Below are positions 27,773 to 35,545 of a stretch of DNA of 64,000 nucleotides, one piece after another. The notes beneath the pieces are model-generated. The model was not told where the DNA came from. It made no database searches and saw only the letters and a program-made list of their open reading frames with translations. The number at the start of each line of letters is the position of its first letter. The stretch's first letter is position 1. This DNA is from CAVXEH01 sp963805305 (lineage in GTDB: Bacteria > Chloroflexota > Limnocylindria > QHBO01). The position numbers and the translations under genes were made by a program. The stretch covers positions 186,001 through 250,000 of the forward strand of contig CAWDTM010000002.1 in NCBI GenBank assembly GCA_963805305.1, in the 5' to 3' direction.

Positions 27773-28542
27773 CGAGCCGCCTGCAGGTGCCCTGGCCCGA
27801 CGCCCGGCTGTTCGCGGACCGGGGCGGCCGCCCGTTCCGGATCCTGACCGTGGCCGACGAGGTCGACGAGACGCTCGACTCGCTGGTCACCCGCCGCCGG
27901 CTGGGAACCGTGGACCTGGTCATCGGCTGCGGAGACCTGCCGGTCGACTACCTCCAGTTCGTCACCGATGCCTTCGACGCGCCGCTCGCCTACGTCCGCG
28001 GCAACCACGACGTGGGAGGCGCCTGGGCCAGTGGTGCCGCCACCGGGCTGCACCTGCCCGAACCGCTGCGCGACGGCGTGCCCTGGACCCACGGCGGCCT
28101 GACCGTGGTCGGCTTCAACGGCATCCCGTTCCACGGCGGTGGAGGGCTCCAGGTCCGGGACTTCACGACCTGGCGGTCGGTGCTCAGCGCGTGGGCTCGA
28201 CTTCGGCGGATCCGTGGCGGTGGCCCGGTGCTGCCCATCAGCCACGCCGCACCGCGGGGCATCAACGACGGTCCTGACCGCATGCACCGAGGTTCGGTGC
28301 CGCTGCGCTGGCTCGCGGGTCGGCTGCAGCCGCCGCTCTGGCTGCACGGCCACACGACGCTCGTCACGCGGCGGCTCGAGGACCGCGCCATGCGCCGGGA
28401 CGGGACGCTCTTCTACAACGCGGCCGGCGCGGTCCTCGTCGAGCTGCATGCTCCCGGGAGCGCGGTCGCCCCGGCGCTCGCGAGCATCGACGCGGAGTCG
28501 GCGGAGACCACGCCCGCCGAGGAAGAGGAGGCGGTGGCGTGA
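27769..28542 (+). CDS. Metallophosphoesterase-like protein
   Basis: 257 residues, calcineurin-like phosphoesterase fold. Seen: IGCGDLP, VRGNHDVGG, ISHAAP and LHGHT, covering four metal/catalytic blocks. The first block, normally DxH, reads ADEVDE with no His, so one metal site is altered. GTG 27769 overlaps the ParB-like stop and its own stop overlaps the next GTG (both GTGA). Phosphodiesterase or phosphatase activity is plausible but the missing His leaves it open. Confidence 0.8.
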   Translation: MTSRLQVPWPDARLFADRGGRPFRILTVADEVDETLDSLVTRRRLGTVDLVIGCGDLPVDYLQFVTDAFDAPLAYVRGNHDVGGAWASGAATGLHLPEPLRDGVPWTHGGLTVVGFNGIPFHGGGGLQVRDFTTWRSVLSAWARLRRIRGGGPVLPISHAAPRGINDGPDRMHRGSVPLRWLAGRLQPPLWLHGHTTLVTRRLEDRAMRRDGTLFYNAAGAVLVELHAPGSAVAPALASIDAESAETTPAEEEEAVA

Positions 28543-29015
28543 GCAGAACCATCGGTCGGTACGCGGCCATGGGGATCGTCGGCTTCGCCGCGCTGCTGGG
28601 GCTGCTGCTGCTCGTGCGCCCGTTCATCTTCAGCCTGGCCCCGCCGCGCGACGACAGCGTGTACGCGGTGGCAACCGTTGCCGAGCTGACCGGCGGCCCG
28701 GTCCAGCGCGAGCTCTTGCTGAACAACCCGGAGGGCCTCCTGGGGGAGCAGCCCAACGGGATCCACGCGGCGATCACCGTCGTGGTGAGCCGGACGGTGA
28801 CCGGGCAGTATTCGGTGGTGAACGCCTGGTCGCCCGTCAACGACTGCGCGCTGACCCTTGGTGCGGATCGGGTGACGGACTGTCGGGGCCTGCAGTGGAC
28901 CATCGCGGGTGATCCGTTCGACGCCACGCAGCCGCCGCTCCAGCGGTTCCCGGTTCGGCTGGAGAACGGCGCGCTCGTCGTGGACCTCACGAGCCCCGTG
29001 AACGACGGAGGCTGA
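28539..29015 (+). CDS. Membrane-anchored Rieske-like fold protein lacking cluster ligands
   Basis: 158 residues. One N-terminal span (about 11-33), then a beta-rich exterior domain. The end (QWTIAGDPFDATQPPLQRFP then VRLENGALVVDL) follows the layout of the C-terminal half of Rieske domains (FD..G....GPAP.PL..F.V...G.V.V), but the Cys-x-His pairs are missing: only isolated Cys residues remain and no His pairs with them. So a 2Fe-2S cluster is not expected. Translationally coupled to the phosphoesterase by GTGA. Confidence 0.55.
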   Translation: MSRTIGRYAAMGIVGFAALLGLLLLVRPFIFSLAPPRDDSVYAVATVAELTGGPVQRELLLNNPEGLLGEQPNGIHAAITVVVSRTVTGQYSVVNAWSPVNDCALTLGADRVTDCRGLQWTIAGDPFDATQPPLQRFPVRLENGALVVDLTSPVNDGG

Positions 29016-29106
29016 GCGGGAGACGCCGGGAGCAGGGTAGGATGCGCTGCCGGGTGCCCGGCCGTGACGGGGCGCCATCGGTCGTTCGATCAGGAGGAAG
29101 GGACGC

Positions 29107-29370
29107 ATGCCGGATCTCGGCATCTTCGGCTGGATCGTGGTGGGGCTGCTGGCGGGCGCCATGGCGGGCTGGTTCGTGCCCGGGCGCGAGCGCTACGGGT
29201 GCCTGGGCACCACGCTCATCGGGATCCTGGGCGGCATCCTGGGTGGATGGTTCTGGACCGAGGTGCTCAAGCAACCCAAAGCCACCGGGTTCCTGGGAGC
29301 CCTGCTCCTGGCGATCATCGGCAGCGCCATCGTCCTGTTCGTCCTGCGCGCAGGGCAGGATCGCCGCTAG
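29107..29370 (+). CDS. GlsB/YeaQ/YmgE family small membrane protein
   Basis: 87 residues, three membrane segments. GWIVVGLLAGAMAGWFVPGR and GCLGTTLIGILGGILGGWF are hallmark stretches of this family (formerly transglycosylase-associated). General-stress association is known in relatives, mechanism not. ATG 29107 follows AGGAGGAAGGG. Confidence 0.93.
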   Translation: MPDLGIFGWIVVGLLAGAMAGWFVPGRERYGCLGTTLIGILGGILGGWFWTEVLKQPKATGFLGALLLAIIGSAIVLFVLRAGQDRR

Positions 29371-29394
29371 CGGTCCTCCCCGGCTCCGGCGCGG

Positions 29395-29766
29395 CTACCG
29401 ACCGGGCGAATTCCAGGGCTGATGACAGGTCATGACCATCGCCCAGCTGCCGCCGATGCGCAGATACGTCGACGCGATGGAGCCCTGGTAGGGCGTCCCG
29501 TCCGACTCACGCCTGGCCCGCGCGTGATAGGCGACGACCACGCAGTCGGGTGTCACCTCGTTTGCGACCAGGTCGCTCATCTCGACGCCCACCCATCGGT
29601 CGCCCTGGCCGGCGGCCTGGACCGCCATCTCCTTGGCGATCGCGCCCATGGGCTCGATGACCGAAAGGCCGCCGTCCGCGATCGCCCCTCGGAAGAATTC
29701 GGGGCTGTTCGCCTCGTCCCAGAAGCGTCGCTCGAGGTCGAGGACTTCGTCGGTCGCTGTCGTCAC
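29395..29766 (-). CDS. SnoaL-like/NTF2-fold protein (DUF4440 type)
   Basis: 123 residues, cytoplasmic. Helical N-terminus (VLDLERRFWDEANSPEFF) followed by strands ending SIASTYLRIGGSWAMVMTCHQ, the order of cone-shaped NTF2-like barrels. The DUF4440 subgroup has no fixed activity and may bind small ligands. Single gene between GlsB and PAC2. Confidence 0.75.
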   Translation of the reverse strand: MTTATDEVLDLERRFWDEANSPEFFRGAIADGGLSVIEPMGAIAKEMAVQAAGQGDRWVGVEMSDLVANEVTPDCVVVAYHARARRESDGTPYQGSIASTYLRIGGSWAMVMTCHQPWNSPGR

Positions 29767-29796
29767 GGGTTTCTCCTCGTTCTCGCTCGGGTTGCG

Positions 29797-30690
29797 TCAG
29801 TTGGGCAGGTTGCTTCCGCCGTCGGTGCGACCACCGCCCGGCCCACCCGAGCCGCCGTCACCGCCGCGCTCGCGGAGGTAGCGCTCGATATCGGCGATGA
29901 GATCATCGCCCGAGGGCAGCCGGGATTCATCGGTCATGGACTCCAGGCGTTCGACGTGGGCCTTGGTCCGCTCGTCGGCCTGGGTCGCGGCGTCGAGCAG
30001 GGAGCGGGTTTCGAGTGCCTTCATGGGAAGGTCGCCCAATGGCAGCTCGTGCTCCAGGAAGCGCCCCACGTGGGCCAGCAGCTCCACCGCCGCGCTCGGG
30101 TACGCCCCCGAGACGTAGTGGGGGACCTGGGCGAAGAAGCCCAGGGACGGGATGCCGGCCTGGGAGGCGGTCAGCTCCAGGACGGAGACGAGCGCCGATG
30201 GCACCCGCAGCCGTCCCTCCGGCCCCTGGTTCACGCCGACCGGAAGCAGCCCGCCGTGCGAGGCGGTGCCGAGAATCGGGACCGCCCGGGTGTGGGCCAC
30301 GGCGGCGGGGATGGCCCCGAGGCTGATCCAGGCCGTGACCCCCAGCTCCCTGGCCAGCGCGACCATCTCCGTGGAGAGCTGATGCCACCGGTAGTCCGGC
30401 TCGAGCCCCGTGAGGACCAACACATCCCGCTTCCCCGTGCGTGATGCACGGAGCGTCAGCTTTGGCCAGTCGAGCTCCTGGAGGACGCCATCCACGATGT
30501 CGAGCGTGGGACGGCGCGATCGGTAGTCGTAGATCCGGTCCGCGTCGAAGGTGGCGATCACCCCTCCGCCGGACGCGAGCTGGTCGGCGGCCAGGGTCGC
30601 AGCCTGCCCGGCATCGACCCAGCCGTCGAAGGCGGCGACCAGCACCGGGTCGTTCAGCTCGGAGCGCTCGAGGAGCGTGTAGAGGGCCAT
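29797..30690 (-). CDS. PAC2 family protein (proteasome assembly chaperone-like)
   Basis: 297 residues. LVAAFDGWVDAGQAATLAADQL at the N-terminus, GLEPDYRWHQLSTEMVAL and GFFAQVPHYVSG are the conserved PAC2 blocks. In actinobacteria and Chloroflexota these are cytoplasmic proteins often linked to the proteasome or Pup system, though their task is not settled. A C-terminal Gly/Asp-rich tail (from about 275) is probably disordered. No proteasome genes are nearby. Confidence 0.9.
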   Translation of the reverse strand: MALYTLLERSELNDPVLVAAFDGWVDAGQAATLAADQLASGGGVIATFDADRIYDYRSRRPTLDIVDGVLQELDWPKLTLRASRTGKRDVLVLTGLEPDYRWHQLSTEMVALARELGVTAWISLGAIPAAVAHTRAVPILGTASHGGLLPVGVNQGPEGRLRVPSALVSVLELTASQAGIPSLGFFAQVPHYVSGAYPSAAVELLAHVGRFLEHELPLGDLPMKALETRSLLDAATQADERTKAHVERLESMTDESRLPSGDDLIADIERYLRERGGDGGSGGPGGGRTDGGSNLPN

Positions 30691-30862
30691 GCGTCAAGGA
30701 TACGTGCATGGGCCGATGGCGTCCTGCCTGGCGCTCCGGGCGGTCCCGTCCGTGATGGCCTGCTGCCGTGGTCCGAAATGAGGGCGCCATCGGTTTGACC
30801 GTCCGATGGGGGCATGGGAGAATCCGCCGCGCTCCGCGCTGCGACCTCGCGCGGGCCTCCGT

Positions 30863-30936
30863 GGTGGCCTTAGCTCAACCGGCAGAGCATCGGATTGTGG
30901 ATCCGAAGGTTGCGGGTTCGACCCCCGCAGGCCACC
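30863..30936 (+). tRNA. tRNA-His (anticodon GTG)
   Basis: Acceptor GTGGCCT pairs with AGGCCAC, D-stem GCTC/GAGC, anticodon stem TCGGA/TCCGA with loop TTGTGGA (anticodon at 30897-30899), T-stem GCGGG/CCCGC with loop TTCGACC. G at 30863 pairs with discriminator C at 30936, the extra G-1:C73 pair unique to tRNA-His. CCA is not encoded. Confidence 0.97.
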
Positions 30937-31387
30937 CCAAGTTCACGCTCAGACTGGACGCTTTCCGTACCGCTGGGACCCGCTGACACCCGCCATTTGC
31001 CGCCAGCTAGGGGGTCAGCCACTTCTTCGCTCTGTCCGGATGCGTTTTCGTGGTCGGGCGGACCGCGATGTCATCCAGACGGCTCTGAAGGAGGATGCGC
31101 GCCAGGCCACGGTGTTGAACCCGACGAACCCCTACTGCAGCTCGGCGAGCGAGTACATCGCTAAGGTCTACCAGCACCAGCTCGCCCTCCCGCCCCTTCG
31201 CGGTCGGCGGCTGACCCGTTTCGCTCGGGACCTAGTTCTCGATAGCTGCGGACTTTTCGACTGATGGCGCTGGGGTGTGCCAGCCGAGGCGGAATGGGCG
31301 ACTGATGCACGTTCTGGCCCACCGCGCAACCCCAAGCGCTCCCCCTCCGTCTTGTCAGTGGCGCGAAGATGAAGCCAAGGAGGAGTC
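30937..31387. other. Region after tRNA-His with only a doubtful small frame
   Basis: No recognisable gene. A weak open frame (ATG 31040 to 31264, 74 residues) ends inside the left inverted repeat, its last residues SCGLFD being encoded by the repeat itself; it looks like chance or remnant coding. The position directly behind a tRNA 3' end is typical for integrated-element scars, but no integrase or second attachment copy was found. Confidence 0.4.
31244..31265 (+). repeat. Left copy of 22/23-bp inverted repeat
   Basis: Reads AGCTGCGGACTTTTCGACTG then AT. Its reverse complement, with one extra A, occurs at 31949-31971. The two face each other across about 0.7 kb holding one lipoprotein gene. 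Confidence 0.85.
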
Positions 31388-31867
31388 GTGGGCGAGTGGA
31401 TTGGCGAGAGTGCTGGCGTCCGGTCCCTGATCCTGGCCGGGCTCCTTGCGCTTGTTCTGACTGGCTGCGGGCTTTTCCAGGCCGAGCCGACCCCGTTCCC
31501 GCCACGGACGCCCGCCCCGCTGCCACTCGGCGCCCTAGGTCTGGCCTTGGAGACGGATGCACCCGCCACTCCGGTGCCCCATGCGGAGTGGGCCTGCCCT
31601 GCGGCTCTTCTCGCGCCGGTGCGTGTGCTACGCAGTGGCGATACCGTCACGTTCCGCATGGCCTCGAACGAGGCGGACGTCACGCTGATCTGGCCGCGCG
31701 GCTTCTCCGCGCGCCTGGTCGCTGGGCGCGTCGAGATCGTCGCCCCCGATGGCGCGGTCATCGCCCGCGAAGAAGACCTGCTGGCAAACATGCTTGGCGG
31801 AGCCGGTGATGCGCAAGGCTTCCACATCTGCTCGGTCAGCAACAGGATCTACCCACCGGCGTCGTAG
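31388..31867 (+). CDS. Putative lipoprotein, unknown function
   Basis: 159 residues. Hydrophobic segment about 12-25 ending in LTGC, an acceptable lipobox with Cys about 26, then a Pro/Ala/Thr linker and a small beta-rich domain (VRVLRSGDTVTFRMASNEAD). Start is GTG 31388 behind AAGGAGG. The gene stands alone between two inverted repeats, so it may have moved as a unit. No family recognised. Confidence 0.6.
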   Translation: MGEWIGESAGVRSLILAGLLALVLTGCGLFQAEPTPFPPRTPAPLPLGALGLALETDAPATPVPHAEWACPAALLAPVRVLRSGDTVTFRMASNEADVTLIWPRGFSARLVAGRVEIVAPDGAVIAREEDLLANMLGGAGDAQGFHICSVSNRIYPPAS

Positions 31868-31948
31868 TGGGGCCACTCCCAAATCAGCATCGTCGCTGGA
31901 GCGGTGGCCCGCCGTCGGCATGACGCGATGGTCCTGCACCCTTTGGTG

Positions 31949-31971
31949 ATCAGTCGAAAAAGTCCGCAGCT
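31949..31971 (-). repeat. Right copy of 22/23-bp inverted repeat
   Basis: ATCAGTCGAAAAAGTCCGCA then GCT, the reverse complement of the left copy at 31244-31265 with one inserted A. The GAAAAAGTCCGCAG core resembles ends of some insertion sequences; no transposase lies between. Confidence 0.85.
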
Positions 31972-31979
31972 CACTCCGG

Positions 31980-32270
31980 CTAGACCCCGGGTTCAGCCGT
32001 CCCCGTCCCGTGCCCCCGAAGCTCGGCAAGGTCGGCTTCGATGGCTCGGAGCTCATCCTGGAGCAAGGCGAGGAGCTGGGCTCCAAATCCAGCACGACCA
32101 ACCACCGCACAGCGCGGCCCGCGTAGATCAGCTGCAGTCGTCAGGCCCAACCGCGCCCGCAGGTCTGCCAGATGTCGCTTCACGGTGTTCGGTCGGATGC
32201 CCACGAGCTTGACGGCGTCGCTAACGGATCCGCCGGCGGCAACGTATGCGACGCGGACAGGCTCGGCCAA
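31980..32270 (-). CDS. Small LuxR/GerE-type helix-turn-helix protein
   Basis: About 96 residues. VRVAYVAAGGSVSDAVKLVG followed by IRPNTVKRHLADLRARLGL follows the GerE pattern (V..LVA.G.S..EIA..LGIS..TVK.HL..IR.KLG). There is no receiver domain, so it is a stand-alone DNA-binding unit; the C-terminal helix (LLALLQDELRAIEADLAEL) may dimerise. TTG 32270 with GAGGGG upstream is my choice of start; the frame is open to 32429. Divergent from the ECF sigma gene, which it could regulate. Confidence 0.55.
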   Translation of the reverse strand: MAEPVRVAYVAAGGSVSDAVKLVGIRPNTVKRHLADLRARLGLTTAADLRGPRCAVVGRAGFGAQLLALLQDELRAIEADLAELRGHGTGTAEPGV

Positions 32271-32370
32271 TTGAACAGGCCCCTCGCTCCGCGGTGTAAA
32301 GGCTGAGCGGGCGGGAACGTAGATACCAGTGAGAATGGGAATCGGGACGCTCCATGAGCGGAGGAGGCGA

Positions 32371-32919
32371 GTGTTCAGCCGAGCCCTGGAGGGTGAAGCG
32401 GTCGCTGCACGCGATGCGCAGGTACGCACTGCGATCGAGGCGGCGTACCCACGCCTGTACGCCTACGCTCGCTTCCGGGTGGCTCGCGAGGACGCCGAGG
32501 ATGGCGTTGCGTCCGCACTCGAACATGTGTGGCGAACCCGAGCCAAGTTCGACCCGCGGCGCGGCGATGCCGGCCCCTGGGTCTATGTCGTCGGGTTGAA
32601 TGGACTCAGGGACGCGCTGCGCCGAACGCGTCGCGGTCCGCGGCTCGTCGCGCTGGACGAGGCCGACTTGGTGGCACCTCCGCCCGGTCCTGACCACGAC
32701 CGGGTCCTCGATGCGCTCGCATTGATCCGGAGTCTCCCCTCGGCGGACGCCGATCTGCTGGCCATGCGTTTCGGAGCCGGGCTGACGAACGCCGAGATCG
32801 CCGAACACACGGGACGCTCGGTCGGAGCCGTCGCGACCGCGATGCACCGGGCCATCGCCCGTGTCCGCGCCGCGATCCCAGCGGAGTCCATCACAGGAGA
32901 TCGTGATGACAACCGATGA
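32371..32919 (+). CDS. ECF-type RNA polymerase sigma factor
   Basis: 182 residues. Region 2 at about 18-80 (YAYARFRVAREDAEDGVASA, then VWRTRAKFDPRRGDAGPWVY) and region 4 at about 118-172 (LPSADADLLAMRFGAGLTNA, then EIAEHTGRSVGAVATAMHRA). GTG 32371 is preferred because GGAGGAGG sits just upstream; ATG 32335 is the alternative. The stop overlaps the membrane protein gene by 14 bases, the arrangement of a sigma and its regulator. Confidence 0.85.
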   Translation: MFSRALEGEAVAARDAQVRTAIEAAYPRLYAYARFRVAREDAEDGVASALEHVWRTRAKFDPRRGDAGPWVYVVGLNGLRDALRRTRRGPRLVALDEADLVAPPPGPDHDRVLDALALIRSLPSADADLLAMRFGAGLTNAEIAEHTGRSVGAVATAMHRAIARVRAAIPAESITGDRDDNR

Positions 32920-33466
32920 TGAACTGACCCGCGTTCTCGAGGCGACGAGGTTCGAGGCACCACCGCTCGACTCGGTCTGGCAGCCGCGCCAGGCACCGGC
33001 TCGCTCGAGTCGGCGATCCTGGCTCGTGGCGCTCGCCGCCGCAGCCCTGCTGCTTGTCTGCGCCGGGGTCGTCCTGGCAACGTCCGGTGTTCTCTCGGAC
33101 TTCCTAGGCGGATTCGGCGGACCGGACTGCCAGCCCGACCAGTGCGGTCCGACCTACCGGGTCGTGGCGCGGTTCGAGGACCTCGTCGACGCCCCGGTCA
33201 TCGCCCTCAACATCAGCGTCACGGGTGACCTATCGAATGACGAGATTCTCGCGGTCGCCGAAGGCTTCCAGCAGCGGCATGGCGACGCTCGAGTCATCGT
33301 GTACGTGTTCGATGCCCCCAGCGCCGACCGCCACTTCGGCTTCGGCTTGATGCCGTCCACGAACGCGGAGCAGGCGCCGCCACCGCTCGATCGAACAGGC
33401 TGGATCGCGACGTTCGACTTCGCCTCGAACGGGGCGGTGAGGGAGGAGTGGGGGAGTCCGCGGTAG
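32906..33466 (+). CDS. Single-pass membrane protein, probable partner of the ECF sigma factor
   Basis: 186 residues. A short cytoplasmic N-terminus (about 1-36), one span (about 38-59), and an exterior alpha/beta domain of about 120 residues. No zinc-binding HxxxCxxC anti-sigma motif. The overlap with the sigma gene and the topology suggest an anti-sigma or sensor role by position only; no family recognised. It parallels three other sigma/membrane pairs in the window but is much smaller. Confidence 0.65.
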   Translation: MTTDDELTRVLEATRFEAPPLDSVWQPRQAPARSSRRSWLVALAAAALLLVCAGVVLATSGVLSDFLGGFGGPDCQPDQCGPTYRVVARFEDLVDAPVIALNISVTGDLSNDEILAVAEGFQQRHGDARVIVYVFDAPSADRHFGFGLMPSTNAEQAPPPLDRTGWIATFDFASNGAVREEWGSPR

Positions 33467-33941
33467 CCGGCCGCGTGTCTGGGTGGTGACGCGCGGACAT
33501 AGTCTTCGCGGCGCTGCAGCGAGACACTTCGCCACTTCGTGGAGTTGCGGGTGTCTAGACCCCGAGCGGGTGGTCGTCACCACGCGGCGACGACTGCTCG
33601 TGATGCGCCGCGTGCGGCGCATCACGTTGGAGCGTGCCGCTTGAGGGAGCCGCGCTGAGACCACCCAGGAGCAGGGCGACGGCAACGGTCGACTGGTTTT
33701 CCTCCCGGTTCCCGGAGAGGGGGATCCCGGAACTCCGCGGCCCTGCCCAGTCATCAAAGACTGAGTCAAGGGCACCCCAGAGTCGATCTTCGCAAGCCAG
33801 GGCAGCCACGCTGAACCGCCAACCGAAGTCGGTGGTCTCCCGATCGAGGCGGAAGGTGCCGGAGTGCGAGACGAGGGGGTCTAGCTGAGCCAGCCCCTAT
33901 GCGGTGAGCGACGAGGTAGGGTCGGCACTCGCCCCCCCCCA
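33467..33941. other. Non-coding stretch, possibly decayed
   Basis: No frame looks convincingly coding; short frames on both strands are Arg/Ser-rich shadows. It contains the 26-base palindrome at 33600-33625 and a run of nine C near 33931. Probably remnant sequence of the island behind tRNA-His. Confidence 0.5.
33600..33625. repeat. Perfect 12-bp inverted repeat
   Basis: GTGATGCGCCGC pairs with GCGGCGCATCAC around two bases. It could be a protein-binding palindrome or a hairpin; there is no T-run and no gene starts nearby. Confidence 0.6.
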
Positions 33942-34112
33942 CTACTTGTTCTTCTTCGGCGGTGGCTTGGATTCCGTCTTCGACGCAGGATGCCCTGACC
34001 GCTTCAGGATCTTGGCGGCAGCCTCGCGGACGCGCGTGGAAGGCGACAGCGGATCGGGACGTAAGGGCCCCAAGGGACCCTCGCCGGTCGTCGTCTTGCC
34101 CGACTTGCTCAT
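33942..34112 (-). CDS. Small basic protein, unknown
   Basis: 56 residues, rich in Lys, Pro and Ser: MSKSGKTTTGEG at the start, STRVREAAAKILKRSG in the middle, PPPKKNK at the end. ATG 34112 lies in an ATGA overlap with the stop of the preceding small gene and has AAGGGA upstream. No family recognised; the highly basic ends suggest nucleic-acid or envelope contact, which is a guess. Confidence 0.5.
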   Translation of the reverse strand: MSKSGKTTTGEGPLGPLRPDPLSPSTRVREAAAKILKRSGHPASKTESKPPPKKNK

Positions 34113-34249
34113 CGTCCCTTGCGCAGGATTCGCGACGGATCGCCGCTCTTGATGGCCGGCGATACAGGGTCCGGCCGTTTGGGCTGCGCCGGCGGCTTGC
34201 CCGTCGGCTGCGGTCTTGGCGGGACCGGGACCGGCCTCCGGTTGGTCAC
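34109..34249 (-). CDS. Small Pro/Lys/Arg-rich protein, unknown
   Basis: 46 residues beginning VTNRRPVPVPPRPQPTGKPP and ending SRILRKGR. GTG 34249 is preceded by GGAGG at six bases and its stop overlaps the next ATG (ATGA), which together support translation of this very short frame. Probably cotranscribed with the 56-residue protein. Function unknown. A charged frame on the opposite strand (to 34355) is the competing reading. Confidence 0.45.
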   Translation of the reverse strand: MTNRRPVPVPPRPQPTGKPPAQPKRPDPVSPAIKSGDPSRILRKGR

Positions 34250-34502
34250 GAGCTACCTCCGAAGCGAATACGAGCGGCAGGTTGAACACGAGCGGAAGAT
34301 GGATGGTCGGCCCGCCGCTGAGCAGACCGCCAAAGGTCGCAAGCCCGGCTACTAACCTAGCGGCCCCCGAAGAGCCTGGAGGCCGTACCTGCGCATCGAA
34401 GGGCACCCGGCAGAAGGCGCCGTGGCTACGCCAGCAGCGCTCGTTGCCGGCAAGAGGACGGGGAGCTGGCACCTGACCATACCCGTCAGGTGAGTGGGCT
34501 TG

Positions 34503-35111
34503 TCACTCGTACGGGTTCCGTTGAGCCGAGCCCGAGGCCGCGCCGGGTTCATCGTCCCAGTAGATCCAGGCCACGATGGCGGCCTGGATGCGGTAGTCCC
34601 ACTCTTCGGGGCTCCATGCGGCTTCGCGCTGCCGCGCCGCCGTGACCAGCGCCTTGGTTGCGCGCATCAGGTCGTCGGGCTTCACACCGTCCCGCTTGAA
34701 CGCCGCGAGCGCGTCTGCGTATGCCTGTGCCTCGAGGGCGGGCCAGTACGAGCGCGGGCCGACCGCGGTGATGAACTCGATGTCGCCGTCGGCCTCGCCG
34801 CCGAGCAGCTCGAGCGCTCCGGACGGATGGACGTAGGCGAGCCTGTCCGCAGCACCCAACCAGGCGGCCAGCTCAAGGTGAGCGGGCGTTGCAAAGTCGG
34901 CGATTGCTGCCCGGATGTCCTTCACCAGGTTCGCCACGGCCACGTAACTGCCGGGATCGCGACGCTTCTTGGCCTGGCGGGCAAGTGCCGCCGCCTGCGC
35001 ATGCTCTGGCTGACGATGAATGGATGGCAGGTCGCGACGAAGGTCGCCGTCGAGTCGTTCATGGCTCGACCGTGTGCGATAGCCGTGAATCGTCAAGGGT
35101 GTCGCGGACAA
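34503..35111 (-). CDS. Hypothetical cytoplasmic protein, possibly frame-disrupted at its start
   Basis: Up to 202 residues. From about residue 34 it reads as a good helical protein (EHAQAAALARQAKKRRDPGS, YVAVANLVKDIRAAIADF), with EWDYRIQAAIVAWIYWDD near the end. The first part is doubtful: the only in-frame start is TTG 35111, while an ATG at 35062 with an ATGA overlap to an upstream remnant lies in another frame. A frameshift or decayed 5' end is possible. No family recognised. Confidence 0.5.
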   Translation of the reverse strand: MSATPLTIHGYRTRSSHERLDGDLRRDLPSIHRQPEHAQAAALARQAKKRRDPGSYVAVANLVKDIRAAIADFATPAHLELAAWLGAADRLAYVHPSGALELLGGEADGDIEFITAVGPRSYWPALEAQAYADALAAFKRDGVKPDDLMRATKALVTAARQREAAWSPEEWDYRIQAAIVAWIYWDDEPGAASGSAQRNPYE

Positions 35112-35184
35112 GTTTGAATGCTTCCTCCCGCTCGCGACACTCCGGGTAGGCGCGGAACCTCTTAGCGCGGCAGGGGGCCTGACC
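35059..35184 (-). pseudogene. 3' remnant of a small gene
   Basis: An open stretch of 41 codons without any plausible start ends with REREEAFKLVRDTLDDSRL then SHTVEP and a stop. Composition is protein-like (charged helix). Its TGA overlaps an ATG of the next frame. Best read as the tail of a truncated gene upstream of the hypothetical protein. Confidence 0.3.
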
Positions 35185-35545
35185 TCAGTTCAGCGCGATT
35201 CGTTTCAGGAAGGCGGCAATCGGCACCTCGCCCTGTTGTGTCGTCGCTACAGCGCCGTCTGTCACAGCCCCCGAATCGACCACGTCGAAGTCGGCGACCG
35301 CCGCCTGGCTCAGACTAGGAAGGCGGCCCGAGAACAAGGCGAGCCTGGAAATGCGCCTCTAACCGAGTCCGAGGCCGTCAAGGCCGTTCCACGTCAGCAC
35401 GACCGGGGGATAGCCTCGCCAACCACGGATCGGTCCACTCGAGATCCCGGGCTGTTCGTGCGCCAGTCGGGCACGCACTTCCTCGGCGGCCAAGATCGTG
35501 GCTCGATGTCGGCTTCACGAAGGACAAGGTCCTGGTGATGAATGA
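35185..35545. other. Gene-free stretch before the ABC ATPase
   Basis: No convincing gene. A plus-strand frame (35236-35538) has neither a ribosome site nor protein-like composition. Nothing else seen. Confidence 0.5.

Noticed and set aside
33230..33775. Minus-strand frame of 181 residues
   Set aside because: Mostly antisense to the sigma-linked membrane protein, Arg/Ser/Thr-rich, no ribosome site.
34119..34355. Plus-strand frame ending with a charged helix (YLRSEYERQVEHERKMDGR)
   Set aside because: Its last third looks protein-like but there is no start or ribosome site near it, and the opposite strand has two coupled small genes with good signals. Kept as an unresolved alternative.
35236..35538. 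Plus-strand 100-residue frame
   Set aside because: No ribosome site, no similarity, odd composition; treated as non-coding.
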